Source: an uncultured Bacteroidales bacterium (lineage in GTDB: Bacteria > Bacteroidota > Bacteroidia > Bacteroidales > Marinilabiliaceae). Taken from it: a DNA stretch of 10,447 bases. The notes under the pieces are model-generated. The model was not told the origin of the DNA, ran no database searches, and saw only the letters and a list, made by a program, of their open reading frames with translations. The translations under genes and the position numbers were made by a program. The stretch is from positions 1 to 10,447 of the forward strand of contig CALAUL010000097.1 in the NCBI GenBank assembly GCA_937892255.1, given 5' to 3'. Shown piece after piece: positions 1-5,058 of this stretch. Position 1 is the first letter of the stretch. Each line of letters opens with the position of its first letter.

Positions 1-2
1 AG

Positions 3-65
3 CGAATTGAGGAGTATATTGAGAGTGAATACTATTTCAAAGAAGAGTTAGGAGGTGGGAGTTAG
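3..65 (+). CDS. 3' end of an unidentified upstream gene (partial)
   Basis: Frame 3 is open from the left edge of the window and ends at a TAG at 63-65, giving a 20-residue tail that begins RIEEYIESEYYFKEEL and ends in GGGS. The acidic, amphipathic, Tyr/Glu-rich composition looks like a genuine protein C-terminus, while the other two forward frames give less protein-like residues. The last five residues and the stop codon lie inside the first heptamer repeat units that begin at 48, so the native end of this protein may have been replaced or extended by the repeat array. The fragment is too short to assign to a family, and a chance open stretch remains possible. Confidence 0.35.
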   Translation, partial: RIEEYIESEYYFKEELGGGS

Positions 66-166
66 GAGATAGGAGATAGGAGGGAGGAGTTAGGAGATAG
101 GAGAGAGGAGATATGAATGGGGAATTAGGAATGTAGAATTGGCAGTTAGGAATTAGGAATTATGCC
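48..166. repeat. Heptamer repeat array A (TTAGGAR-type)
   Basis: Seventeen consecutive 7-bp units can be read with no break in register. They start TTAGGAG, GTGGGAG, TTAGGAG, ATAGGAG, ATAGGAG and end TTAGGAA, TTAGGAA, TTATGCC. Position 6 is A and position 7 a purine in every unit except the last. The left part favours AGGAG endings and the right part GGAA endings. All purine-rich sequence is on the + strand. It starts within the presumed last codons of the upstream gene fragment and has no convincing coding potential. Confidence 0.85.
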
Positions 167-326
167 TATTCTACCTGTCGACTGATAGTTGCTTGTAGAT
201 TAGAGATTACTATCAAAGTCGGATTACAAATCCGTTCGAGCAGAATTACAAATCCGCCAAAGCGACTCCGAACAACAAACACGTACAGCATAAGTGAAGT
301 AACAGAGAGTAGCACACTCCTATTTG
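167..326. other. Non-coding spacer with a short hairpin repeat
   Basis: No gene is visible here. The notable element is CGGATTACAAATCCG at 220-234, a perfect 6-bp stem with an ACA loop. Its right part, ATTACAAATCCG, recurs 22 bases later at 245-256. The rest is unstructured as far as I can see. The segment separates heptamer array A from the palindromic core repeat. Confidence 0.5.
220..256. repeat. Short palindromic repeat pair (GGATTACAAATCC type)
   Basis: The 15-base sequence at 220-234 folds as CGGATT/AATCCG around ACA. A second, half-preserved copy (AATTACAAATCCG) lies at 244-256, where the left arm has changed and no longer pairs. The size and spacing resemble small REP-like palindromes. 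Belonging to such a family is inference from shape only. Confidence 0.45.
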
Positions 327-552
327 GTAACTTTTTCCGCACATTTTAGCCCTGTGCGTTAAGAAAATGGGATTTAAAATTCGCGGAAACACTTCGCTGT
401 CTGAGCGCAGCGAGTTTAGAAGTGTTCGGATTTTAAATTCTATTTTTAGCTAAAGGGCGTCCGTGCGGTGGCTCTCTTTGCTTACTTTCTCTGTCCACAC
501 AGAGGAAAGTAAGTGCCCCGCGCACAGCGGACAAGATAAGAGTAAACGAGAA
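327..552. repeat. Palindromic core repeat, copy 1
   Basis: Bases 348-490 are identical to 4439-4581, and bases 507-542 are identical to 4631-4666. Two secondary structures are visible. Hairpin I (371-440) pairs AACACTTC (388-395) with GAAGTGTT (419-426), has an inner CGCTG/CAGCG stem (395-399 with 408-412), and has outer arms rich in TTAAAAT. Hairpin II (459-532) is closed by GTCCG/CGGAC and TGCG/CGCA, and its tip pairs TTACTTTC (482-489) with GAAAGTAA (505-512) and TCTGT with ACAGA around a CCAC loop. No open reading frame is conserved in it. Heptamer array B begins at its right edge, as array C does at copy 2. Confidence 0.85.
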
Positions 553-755
553 TTATGAGTTAGGAATAAGGAGATAGAAGTTAGGAGATATGAGATAGGA
601 GTTGACAATTGGCAATTAGGAATTTGGAATGGGGAGTTAGGAATTAGGAGATAGAAGTTAGGAGATAGGAATTGGCAATTAGGAAATAGGAATTAGAAAT
701 GAGAAATTAGGAATTGACAGTTAACAATTAAGAATTGGCAATTAGGAGATAAGAG
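553..755. repeat. Heptamer repeat array B (TTAGGAR-type)
   Basis: This array is 203 bases long and consists of exactly 29 heptamers in unbroken register, from TTATGAG at 553 to ATAAGAG at 749. Common units are TTAGGAA, TTAGGAG, ATAGGAG, TTGGCAA and TTGACAA. There is a hint of higher-order repetition: the run starting at 560 is closely similar to the run starting at 637, which is 77 bases or 11 units away. Stop codons (TAG, TGA, TAA) occur throughout the + strand frames, which argues against coding on that strand. Confidence 0.88.
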
Positions 756-1231
756 AAAACATGGAGAAAAGGGGAATAAAGGGGAAAAGAATATTGGATA
801 CAATAGGTATATGGCAAATGTGGTAATTTGTTGGTAAGGGGTATTGCTCTTATCGGTTGGTTAGGATTTGCGAGACATTGATATGTGAGAGAAGTTGAAT
901 GATAGGGTTTGATTATCAATAATATATTAATAGTAAATAGACGTAAATAAAAGAAATGACTAAGCGATAATTTGTTATATTGTACAAGAATATATAATTT
1001 CGCATTGCGTTTGGTTTGATGCAAAAAGAAAGATTAAATATAAATGATGATTTAAGGGCTTTGCATTCATTTATAGGGGTCTGAAAGATAAATAAAGTAT
1101 AAAGCCCAAAACCAATATTTACCAAATATGACAAAAAGAAGTGGTCATTGATTTGAAAAATAAAAAGAGTGAAGGTTAAAGAATATAGATTATAAAGAAT
1201 TTATTTCTGGAATTATTAATAGTTGATATTT
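756..1231. other. AT-rich non-coding leader upstream of the LRR gene
   Basis: No credible gene lies here. Two open frames on the minus strand (728-1024 and 916-1134) overlap each other in different frames, have low-complexity composition and resemble no family I know. The region should contain the promoter of the LRR gene, but I find no full match to the Bacteroidota -33 TTTG / -7 TAnnTTTG pair near it. TTGATTTG at 1148-1155 is a one-mismatch -7 candidate. An imperfect hairpin at 1056-1107 is the only marked structure. Confidence 0.5.
1056..1107. promoter_or_regulatory. Long imperfect inverted repeat upstream of the LRR gene
   Basis: GGGCTTT (1056-1062) pairs with AAAGCCC (1101-1107), and inside it ATTTAT (1069-1074) pairs with ATAAAT (1088-1093) around a 13-base loop. 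It ends about 125 bases before the LRR start codon. No T-tract follows on the + strand, so it does not look like a terminator for an upstream transcript. It could be an operator or an mRNA leader structure, and a chance pairing in AT-rich DNA cannot be excluded. Confidence 0.3.
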
Positions 1232-2956
1232 ATGAAAAGAGTATTGGTCTGCATCATATTATTATCATTATTTTATGGATATATAGAAGCACAATTTGCG
1301 GAGGTTCAAGGTGTTTATTATAGCTTCAAAAATGATGGTACGGGAGAGGTTCAAGGTGTTTGTACTAATTATGAAGGTTTTACTGGAGATGTGTTTATTC
1401 CGTCCAAGGTAGTGTATGAGGGTTTAGAATACAGTGTGACAAGGATAAAAGACAATGCCTTTGAGAATATTGATAATTTAATAAGTGTTGTGATATCAGA
1501 GGGGGTGAAAGAGATAGGATCAGGAGCCTTTTATGATTGTAACTCTCTTACGAGTGTAACTATATTAGGTAGTGAGATAGAGATAGGAAATGGAGTATTT
1601 AGTGACTGTAACAGCCTTAGTAATATTACTATTCCAAAAGGATTAAAGGAAATAGCTGATTTTACTTTTGGCGGGTGTAGCAGTTTGACAAGTATTACCT
1701 TGCCGGAGGGTGTGACAAGAATAGGGTATGAAGCATTTGCTTCTTGTAAAAACTTGATGCATGTTGACATACCTAATAGTGTTAAGGAGATTGATAAAGA
1801 AGCTTTCTGGGGTTGTAGTAATCTTTTAAGTGTGGTTATACCGGATAGTGTTAAGTATATTGATAACTATGTTTTTAATGGTTGTTTACATCTTACATAT
1901 GTTACGTTGCCGGATAGTTTAAAAGGGATATTGGATGATGCTTTTAATGGTTGTGAAAGTCTTTCAAGTATTAGAATACCTGATGGTGTGGATTTTATTG
2001 ATTCGTATGCTTTTGATAATTGTAAAAGTCTTATGAACTTTGATGTGTCAGATAATAATAAAGATTATTGTTCTGTTGATGGTGTTTTATTTGATAAGTC
2101 TGTAAAAGAATTGATATTATATCCAGCAGGGAGGGAAGGTGTGTATACGATACCTAATGGAATTACAAAGATATGGTCTGGTGCTTTTCAAGATAGTAAA
2201 GGTCTCACAAGTGTGGTGATACCTGAGAGTGTTACGAAGATAGGAGATTATGCTTTTGAGGATTGTAGTAGTCTTACCAGTTTGACGATACCTAATAGTG
2301 TTACGGAAATAGGGCGTTCTTTATTTATAGACTGTAGTGGTTTGATAAGTGTTACACTTTCGGAGGCTATAAAGGAATTGGAAGGGCGTGTTTTTTCTGG
2401 GTGTAGTAATCTGACAAGTGTAGTTTTGCCTAAGGGATTAAAGAAAATAGGTGAGGAAGCTTTTTGTGAATGTAGCAATTTGAAAAGTATTGTTTTACCT
2501 GATAGTATTAAGGAGATTAAAAGAGGTGCGTTTAAAGGATGTAGTAGTCTTACAAGTATTGTGATTCCGAGAGGAATAGAAAGTCTTGGTGAGTATGTCT
2601 TTGAAGGGTGTAGTAGTTTAGTTAGTATAACAGTAGAAAGTTATTATCCACCAGAGGTAGAAGAGGGAGTGTTGTTAGAATCTTTCAAGAATATCACTGT
2701 GTATGTTCCAAAAGAATCTGTAGACTTATATAGGAATAGCGATGATTGGTCTATAGGTATTAGTATTAAGCCTATAGAATCAAATAATGATACGGTAGAT
2801 ATTCATTCTGATAGGGTTAGTAATGGTTCATTGTTTGCCCAAATAGTCTCATTGTGTGAAGAATCGATAATATGGATAATAATATTTGCATTTAGTGGAA
2901 TAGGCGTGCTTTTATTGGCTTGGCTTGTTATTCGTAATAGTAAGAGGAGAAGGTAG
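1232..2956 (+). CDS. BspA-type leucine-rich-repeat protein, exported, with C-terminal membrane anchor
   Basis: This is a 574-aa protein. I chose the ATG at 1232 over an in-frame TTG at 1223 because it gives a clean signal peptide (MKRVLVCIILLSLFYGYIEA, cleavage likely before Q21). Residues 69-275 hold nine and residues 311-471 seven consecutive 23-residue repeats of the form VxxIGxxAFxxCSSLTSVxIPxS, the LRR_5 / BspA pattern (PF13306). They are split by a 35-residue island (276-310) carrying the usual SVDGVLF and YP elements. A cap with PPEV and VYVPKESVDLYR follows. Residues 546-567 form one hydrophobic helix followed by RNSKRRR, so the repeats would project from a membrane with a basic tail inside. 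There is no obvious Por-type sorting domain. Family members are linked to adhesion and host protein binding, but the ligand here is unknown. The gene is AT-rich (22 of 60 G+C in the row at 2281) compared with the genes after 5059. Its last 43 coding bases are duplicated at 4371. Confidence 0.88.
   Translation: MKRVLVCIILLSLFYGYIEAQFAEVQGVYYSFKNDGTGEVQGVCTNYEGFTGDVFIPSKVVYEGLEYSVTRIKDNAFENIDNLISVVISEGVKEIGSGAFYDCNSLTSVTILGSEIEIGNGVFSDCNSLSNITIPKGLKEIADFTFGGCSSLTSITLPEGVTRIGYEAFASCKNLMHVDIPNSVKEIDKEAFWGCSNLLSVVIPDSVKYIDNYVFNGCLHLTYVTLPDSLKGILDDAFNGCESLSSIRIPDGVDFIDSYAFDNCKSLMNFDVSDNNKDYCSVDGVLFDKSVKELILYPAGREGVYTIPNGITKIWSGAFQDSKGLTSVVIPESVTKIGDYAFEDCSSLTSLTIPNSVTEIGRSLFIDCSGLISVTLSEAIKELEGRVFSGCSNLTSVVLPKGLKKIGEEAFCECSNLKSIVLPDSIKEIKRGAFKGCSSLTSIVIPRGIESLGEYVFEGCSSLVSITVESYYPPEVEEGVLLESFKNITVYVPKESVDLYRNSDDWSIGISIKPIESNNDTVDIHSDRVSNGSLFAQIVSLCEESIIWIIIFAFSGIGVLLLAWLVIRNSKRRR
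1436..2644 (+). repeat. In-gene 69-bp repeats encoding the LRR units
   Basis: Sixteen 69-bp modules (nine, a 105-bp island, then seven) encode the 23-residue LRRs. Stretches such as TGTAGTAGTCTTAC and ATACCTAATAGTGTTA recur almost unchanged between modules, so the DNA as well as the protein is repetitive. This could allow unequal recombination and changes in repeat number in multiples of 69 bp without loss of frame. Confidence 0.75.
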
Positions 2957-2963
2957 GTTGTAA
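2913..2963 (+). repeat. 51-bp direct repeat, left copy (3' end of the LRR gene)
   Basis: Bases 2913-2963 are identical over all 51 positions to 4371-4421. This copy encodes the final LAWLVIRNSKRRR and the TAG stop of the LRR gene, plus seven bases beyond (GTTGTAA). The copies are 1458 bp apart and bracket the YARHG gene and its upstream region. Confidence 0.97.
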
Positions 2964-3284
2964 ATATGATTTTTTGAAATGATATAGAGCAATTTTGATA
3001 AGTTTGATAAGTAGAGTTGACATAAGACAAATGAGAAGAGCTAAGTTTGCTTGAGCTATTCCATGGTAAGAAAAATCATATGGAGAGAAAGTTAGTTTAA
3101 ACTAAGTTATGGTTAGAAAAGGAGCATGAGTAAAAATATAATAAAAACTACGTTTATATAATTATAATGTCAGTCAGATGAATTATCAGAGTTTAAAACG
3201 CTGAATAGTAATGATAATCATGTGCTTTTTGCGTGTAAATTATAGATTGAAATGAAAGATTATTAATTTGTAAATACGATCAGT
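2964..3284. other. Intergenic region between the LRR and YARHG genes
   Basis: This is AT-rich and non-coding. It contains a perfect 14-bp palindrome TTAGTTTAAACTAA at 3092-3105 and a small hairpin AGCTAAG/CTTGAGCT at 3039-3057 with a one-base bulge. Neither is followed by a T-tract, so no terminator for the LRR gene is evident. TTAATTTG at 3263-3270 matches the Bacteroidota -7 consensus TAnnTTTG at all but one position and lies 14 bases before the YARHG start codon, but no TTTG is found at the expected -33 spacing. Confidence 0.45.
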
Positions 3285-4355
3285 ATGAAAAACATTATCT
3301 TTATACTATTTGTTGTTCCTATGTTATTTTCGGCATGTTCTGCAGACTCAAAGAAATATATTATCGAGGATAGTGATGTCGTAGAAATACCAAAATCAGT
3401 TATAGAACGGATGAGCAATCATGAACTATGGATTGCACGTAATGAGATATATGCCCGAAAGGGGAGGAAGTTTACAAACACGTTTTTAGAGAGTTATTTT
3501 TACAACTGTGAGTGGTATAATCCTAAAATAGAGCCGGCTGATTTTGACGAAAATCTTTTGTCAGATGTAGAGAAACGAAACGTTGAGCTATTGTACTCAG
3601 AGCAGAAAAAGAGGGATAGACAAAAGATGTATCCGATAAAATGCGAATTCAATAAGGAGTATTCTATTGACCTTGATGGTGATGGTGTAAATGAAAGAAT
3701 ATCTGTTACATATAAGCAAGTTGAAAGGTGGGCTGAAGATATTCAAATACATATAAATGAAAAACATTATGATGCCGACAGTTATATAGAGTCTTTAAAT
3801 GAACGAGGATATTATATTACAGATATTGCGCATAATAAGCCAGGTCTTGAAATAGCGTTAATGCGTGATGGTGAAAGTAATGCTTTAAACACTCATTTCT
3901 ATGTTTATTCGGAAGGAGATGTTCAGTATATAGGTGAAGTGGGATTTTTCCCTTTTGAAGAGTATATCGAGATGGATGCGTTTGGTCAAGATAACACTGT
4001 GATTGCGATAAGTAAAACTTATGCGTTTGAAACTATATACTTATATGAGTATTGGATATATGATTTCGAGGCAAAAAAATTATCCATGCGTAAGGATTTG
4101 ATGTATAATGTTGCTTCCATTAGAGAGAAGACACTAAAGAAACCGATATATGTATATACCGAAATGGATGTAAATTCTCCTAAAAAGTATTTGAAGCCAC
4201 AAAAGTTGTATTTCATAGCGTCAGATGGTAATGATTGGACGAAAATCAAATGTGAAGATAATTCAATATGTTATATTTATTCACCGCATGGCCAAATAGA
4301 GGGAACTGATGAAGAAAAATATGAAATCATTGAGCCGTATATAATATTTGATTGA
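3285..4355 (+). CDS. YARHG-domain lipoprotein
   Basis: This is a 356-aa protein. The N-terminus MKNIIFILFVVPMLFSAC is a lipoprotein signal with the lipid-attached Cys at 18. Residues 46-105 match the YARHG domain (PF13308): ARNEIYARKGRKF, then YFYNCEWYNP and the closing LLSDVEKRNVELL. Here the name motif reads YARKG instead of YARHG. Residues 106-115 are a charged linker. Residues 129-137 read DLDGDGVNE, a DxDxDG calcium-loop motif of the FG-GAP/VCBS type, starting a C-terminal domain of about 240 residues that I do not recognise. The end (DWTKIKCEDN followed by CYIYSPHG) resembles an SH3-like fold only weakly. YARHG proteins are extracellular and their role is not established. The start at 3285 is the only ATG giving the signal peptide. 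The gene is AT-rich like the LRR gene and sits between two 51-bp direct repeats, which suggests a movable or rearranged cassette. Confidence 0.85.
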   Translation: MKNIIFILFVVPMLFSACSADSKKYIIEDSDVVEIPKSVIERMSNHELWIARNEIYARKGRKFTNTFLESYFYNCEWYNPKIEPADFDENLLSDVEKRNVELLYSEQKKRDRQKMYPIKCEFNKEYSIDLDGDGVNERISVTYKQVERWAEDIQIHINEKHYDADSYIESLNERGYYITDIAHNKPGLEIALMRDGESNALNTHFYVYSEGDVQYIGEVGFFPFEEYIEMDAFGQDNTVIAISKTYAFETIYLYEYWIYDFEAKKLSMRKDLMYNVASIREKTLKKPIYVYTEMDVNSPKKYLKPQKLYFIASDGNDWTKIKCEDNSICYIYSPHGQIEGTDEEKYEIIEPYIIFD

Positions 4356-4370
4356 AATTAAGAGATAACC

Positions 4371-4421
4371 TATTGGCTTGGCTTGTTATTCGTAATAGTA
4401 AGAGGAGAAGGTAGGTTGTAA
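4371..4421 (+). pseudogene. 51-bp remnant duplicate of the LRR gene 3' end
   Basis: This is a perfect copy of 2913-2963, starting 15 bases after the YARHG stop codon and running directly into palindromic core repeat copy 2 (the two overlap by GTAA). It would encode LAWLVIRNSKRRR and a stop but has no upstream reading frame. It is either the last scrap of a deleted tandem LRR paralogue or the second end produced when the YARHG cassette entered the 3' end of the LRR gene. Confidence 0.9.
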
Positions 4422-4676
4422 CTTCCTCCGCACATTTCAGCCCTGTGCGTTAAGAAAATGGGATTTAAAATTCGCGGAAACACTTCGCTGTCTGAGCGCA
4501 GCGAGTTTAGAAGTGTTCGGATTTTAAATTCTATTTTTAGCTAAAGGGCGTCCGTGCGGTGGCTCTCTTTGCTTACTTTCTTCGCTTCGCTCAGGCGCAG
4601 GCGGAGCTCTGTCTGTTTTTTTTGAAAGGTAAGTAAGTGCCCCGCGCACAGCGGACAAGATAAGAGCAAACGTGAA
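4418..4676. repeat. Palindromic core repeat, copy 2
   Basis: Hairpin I and the base of hairpin II are the same as in copy 1 (143 identical bases at 4439-4581, 36 identical bases at 4631-4666). The tip of hairpin II differs: the bases from 4582 to 4623 replace the short CCAC-loop hairpin of copy 1. They contain GCTTCGC (4586-4592) and GCGGAGC (4601-4607), which can pair with one wobble, followed after eight bases by T8 at 4616-4623. The stem base is still formed by CTTACTTTC and GAAAGGTAAG. Heptamer array C begins at 4677, at the same place relative to the core as array B in copy 1. Confidence 0.85.
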
Positions 4677-4810
4677 TTAGAAGTTAGGAATGAGGAGTTA
4701 GGAGATAGGAGGTAGGAGTTAGGAATTTTTCGATTAGGAATTAGGAATTGACAAAGTGGAATTAAGAATGGGCAATTAGGAGTTATCAATAAGGAATGGG
4801 GAGTTATGGA
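4677..4810. repeat. Heptamer repeat array C (TTAGGAR-type)
   Basis: Seven units run from TTAGAAG at 4677 to TTAGGAA at 4719. An 8-base interruption (TTTTTCGA, 4726-4733) then shifts the register by one, and eleven more units run from 4734 to TTATGGA at 4804. Unit types are shared with arrays A and B, including TTGACAA, TGGGGAG and TTAAGAA. An open frame on the minus strand across this array and the core (4541-4789) is an artefact of the repeat. Confidence 0.85.
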
Positions 4811-5058
4811 GTGTAGTACACGAACTGGTGTGGAAGGAATAGCAGATACGTCTAAGAAGGTTGCAAATCTTACTAATCAGGTTTTTGGCAGTAGATACAA
4901 AAAAGCTGTTTTAAATGAACTTAAACAGCTTTATGACGTGTTATTCACTTATTTTGCTGAAGCAATGTGGTATAATTCAACTATTATTTCTAATTTTGGC
5001 TCGTTTAAAATGGGGTATTGTTCCCAATAAAATCGTAAGTAATAATTTATCAGATATA
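4811..5058. other. Leader region of the DUF2723 operon
   Basis: A 74-codon open frame (4806-5030, + strand) starts with an ATG inside the last heptamer, but its product resembles no family I know and it runs into the presumed promoter, so I do not call it a gene. AAAGCTGTTT (4902-4911) and AAACAGCTTT (4923-4932) form a perfect 10-bp inverted repeat. A tract of six A at 4899-4904 would make it a weak terminator for minus-strand transcription. The promoter of the downstream operon most likely lies in this region. Confidence 0.45.
4991..4998 (+). promoter_or_regulatory. Candidate -7 promoter element for the DUF2723 operon
   Basis: TAATTTTG matches the Bacteroidota primary sigma factor -7 consensus TAnnTTTG at every fixed position. 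Transcription would start near 5005, leaving a leader of about 54 bases before the ATG at 5059. The nearest good -33 TTTG (4953-4956) is about 34 bases upstream, farther than the usual spacing of about 19-21, which weakens the call. Confidence 0.3.

Noticed and set aside
48..755. CRISPR array, considered because of regular repeats
   Set aside because: The repeat unit is 7 bp with no spacers, and no cas genes are present.
728..1134. Two overlapping minus-strand open frames (728-1024 and 916-1134)
   Set aside because: They lie in AT-rich non-coding DNA, overlap each other in different frames and have biased Tyr/Ile/Ser/Leu composition with no recognisable motif.
1223..1231. TTG start three codons upstream of the LRR gene ATG
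   Set aside because: The ATG at 1232 gives a standard Lys-Arg signal peptide start, and the TTG adds only MIF with no supporting ribosome binding site.
1531..2478. Minus-strand open frames inside the LRR gene (1531-1770 and 2248-2478)
   Set aside because: They are shadows of the 69-bp LRR-encoding repeats, and their products resemble each other only because the DNA is repetitive.
4586..4623. Rho-independent terminator in core copy 2 (GC-rich stem then T8)
   Set aside because: The T-tract begins eight bases after the stem and the structure is part of the variable tip of hairpin II, so terminator function is not supported.
4541..4789. 82-codon open frame on the minus strand
   Set aside because: It is a translation of the core repeat and heptamer array C. 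The PNS/FLI-type low-complexity product reflects the 7-bp unit, and the matching region of copy 1 does not keep the frame.
4806..5030. 74-codon + strand open frame starting inside the last heptamer, with GGGGAG just before the ATG
   Set aside because: The apparent ribosome binding site is just a repeat unit, the product matches no family I know, and the frame covers the likely promoter region of the DUF2723 gene. It could be a real small gene, but I cannot support it.
4915..5058. 48-residue N-terminal extension of the DUF2723 protein
   Set aside because: The extension is unlike the family, contains the -7-like TAATTTTG and precedes a typical start (MKQYNFLNKIVGW) followed by the first membrane helix.
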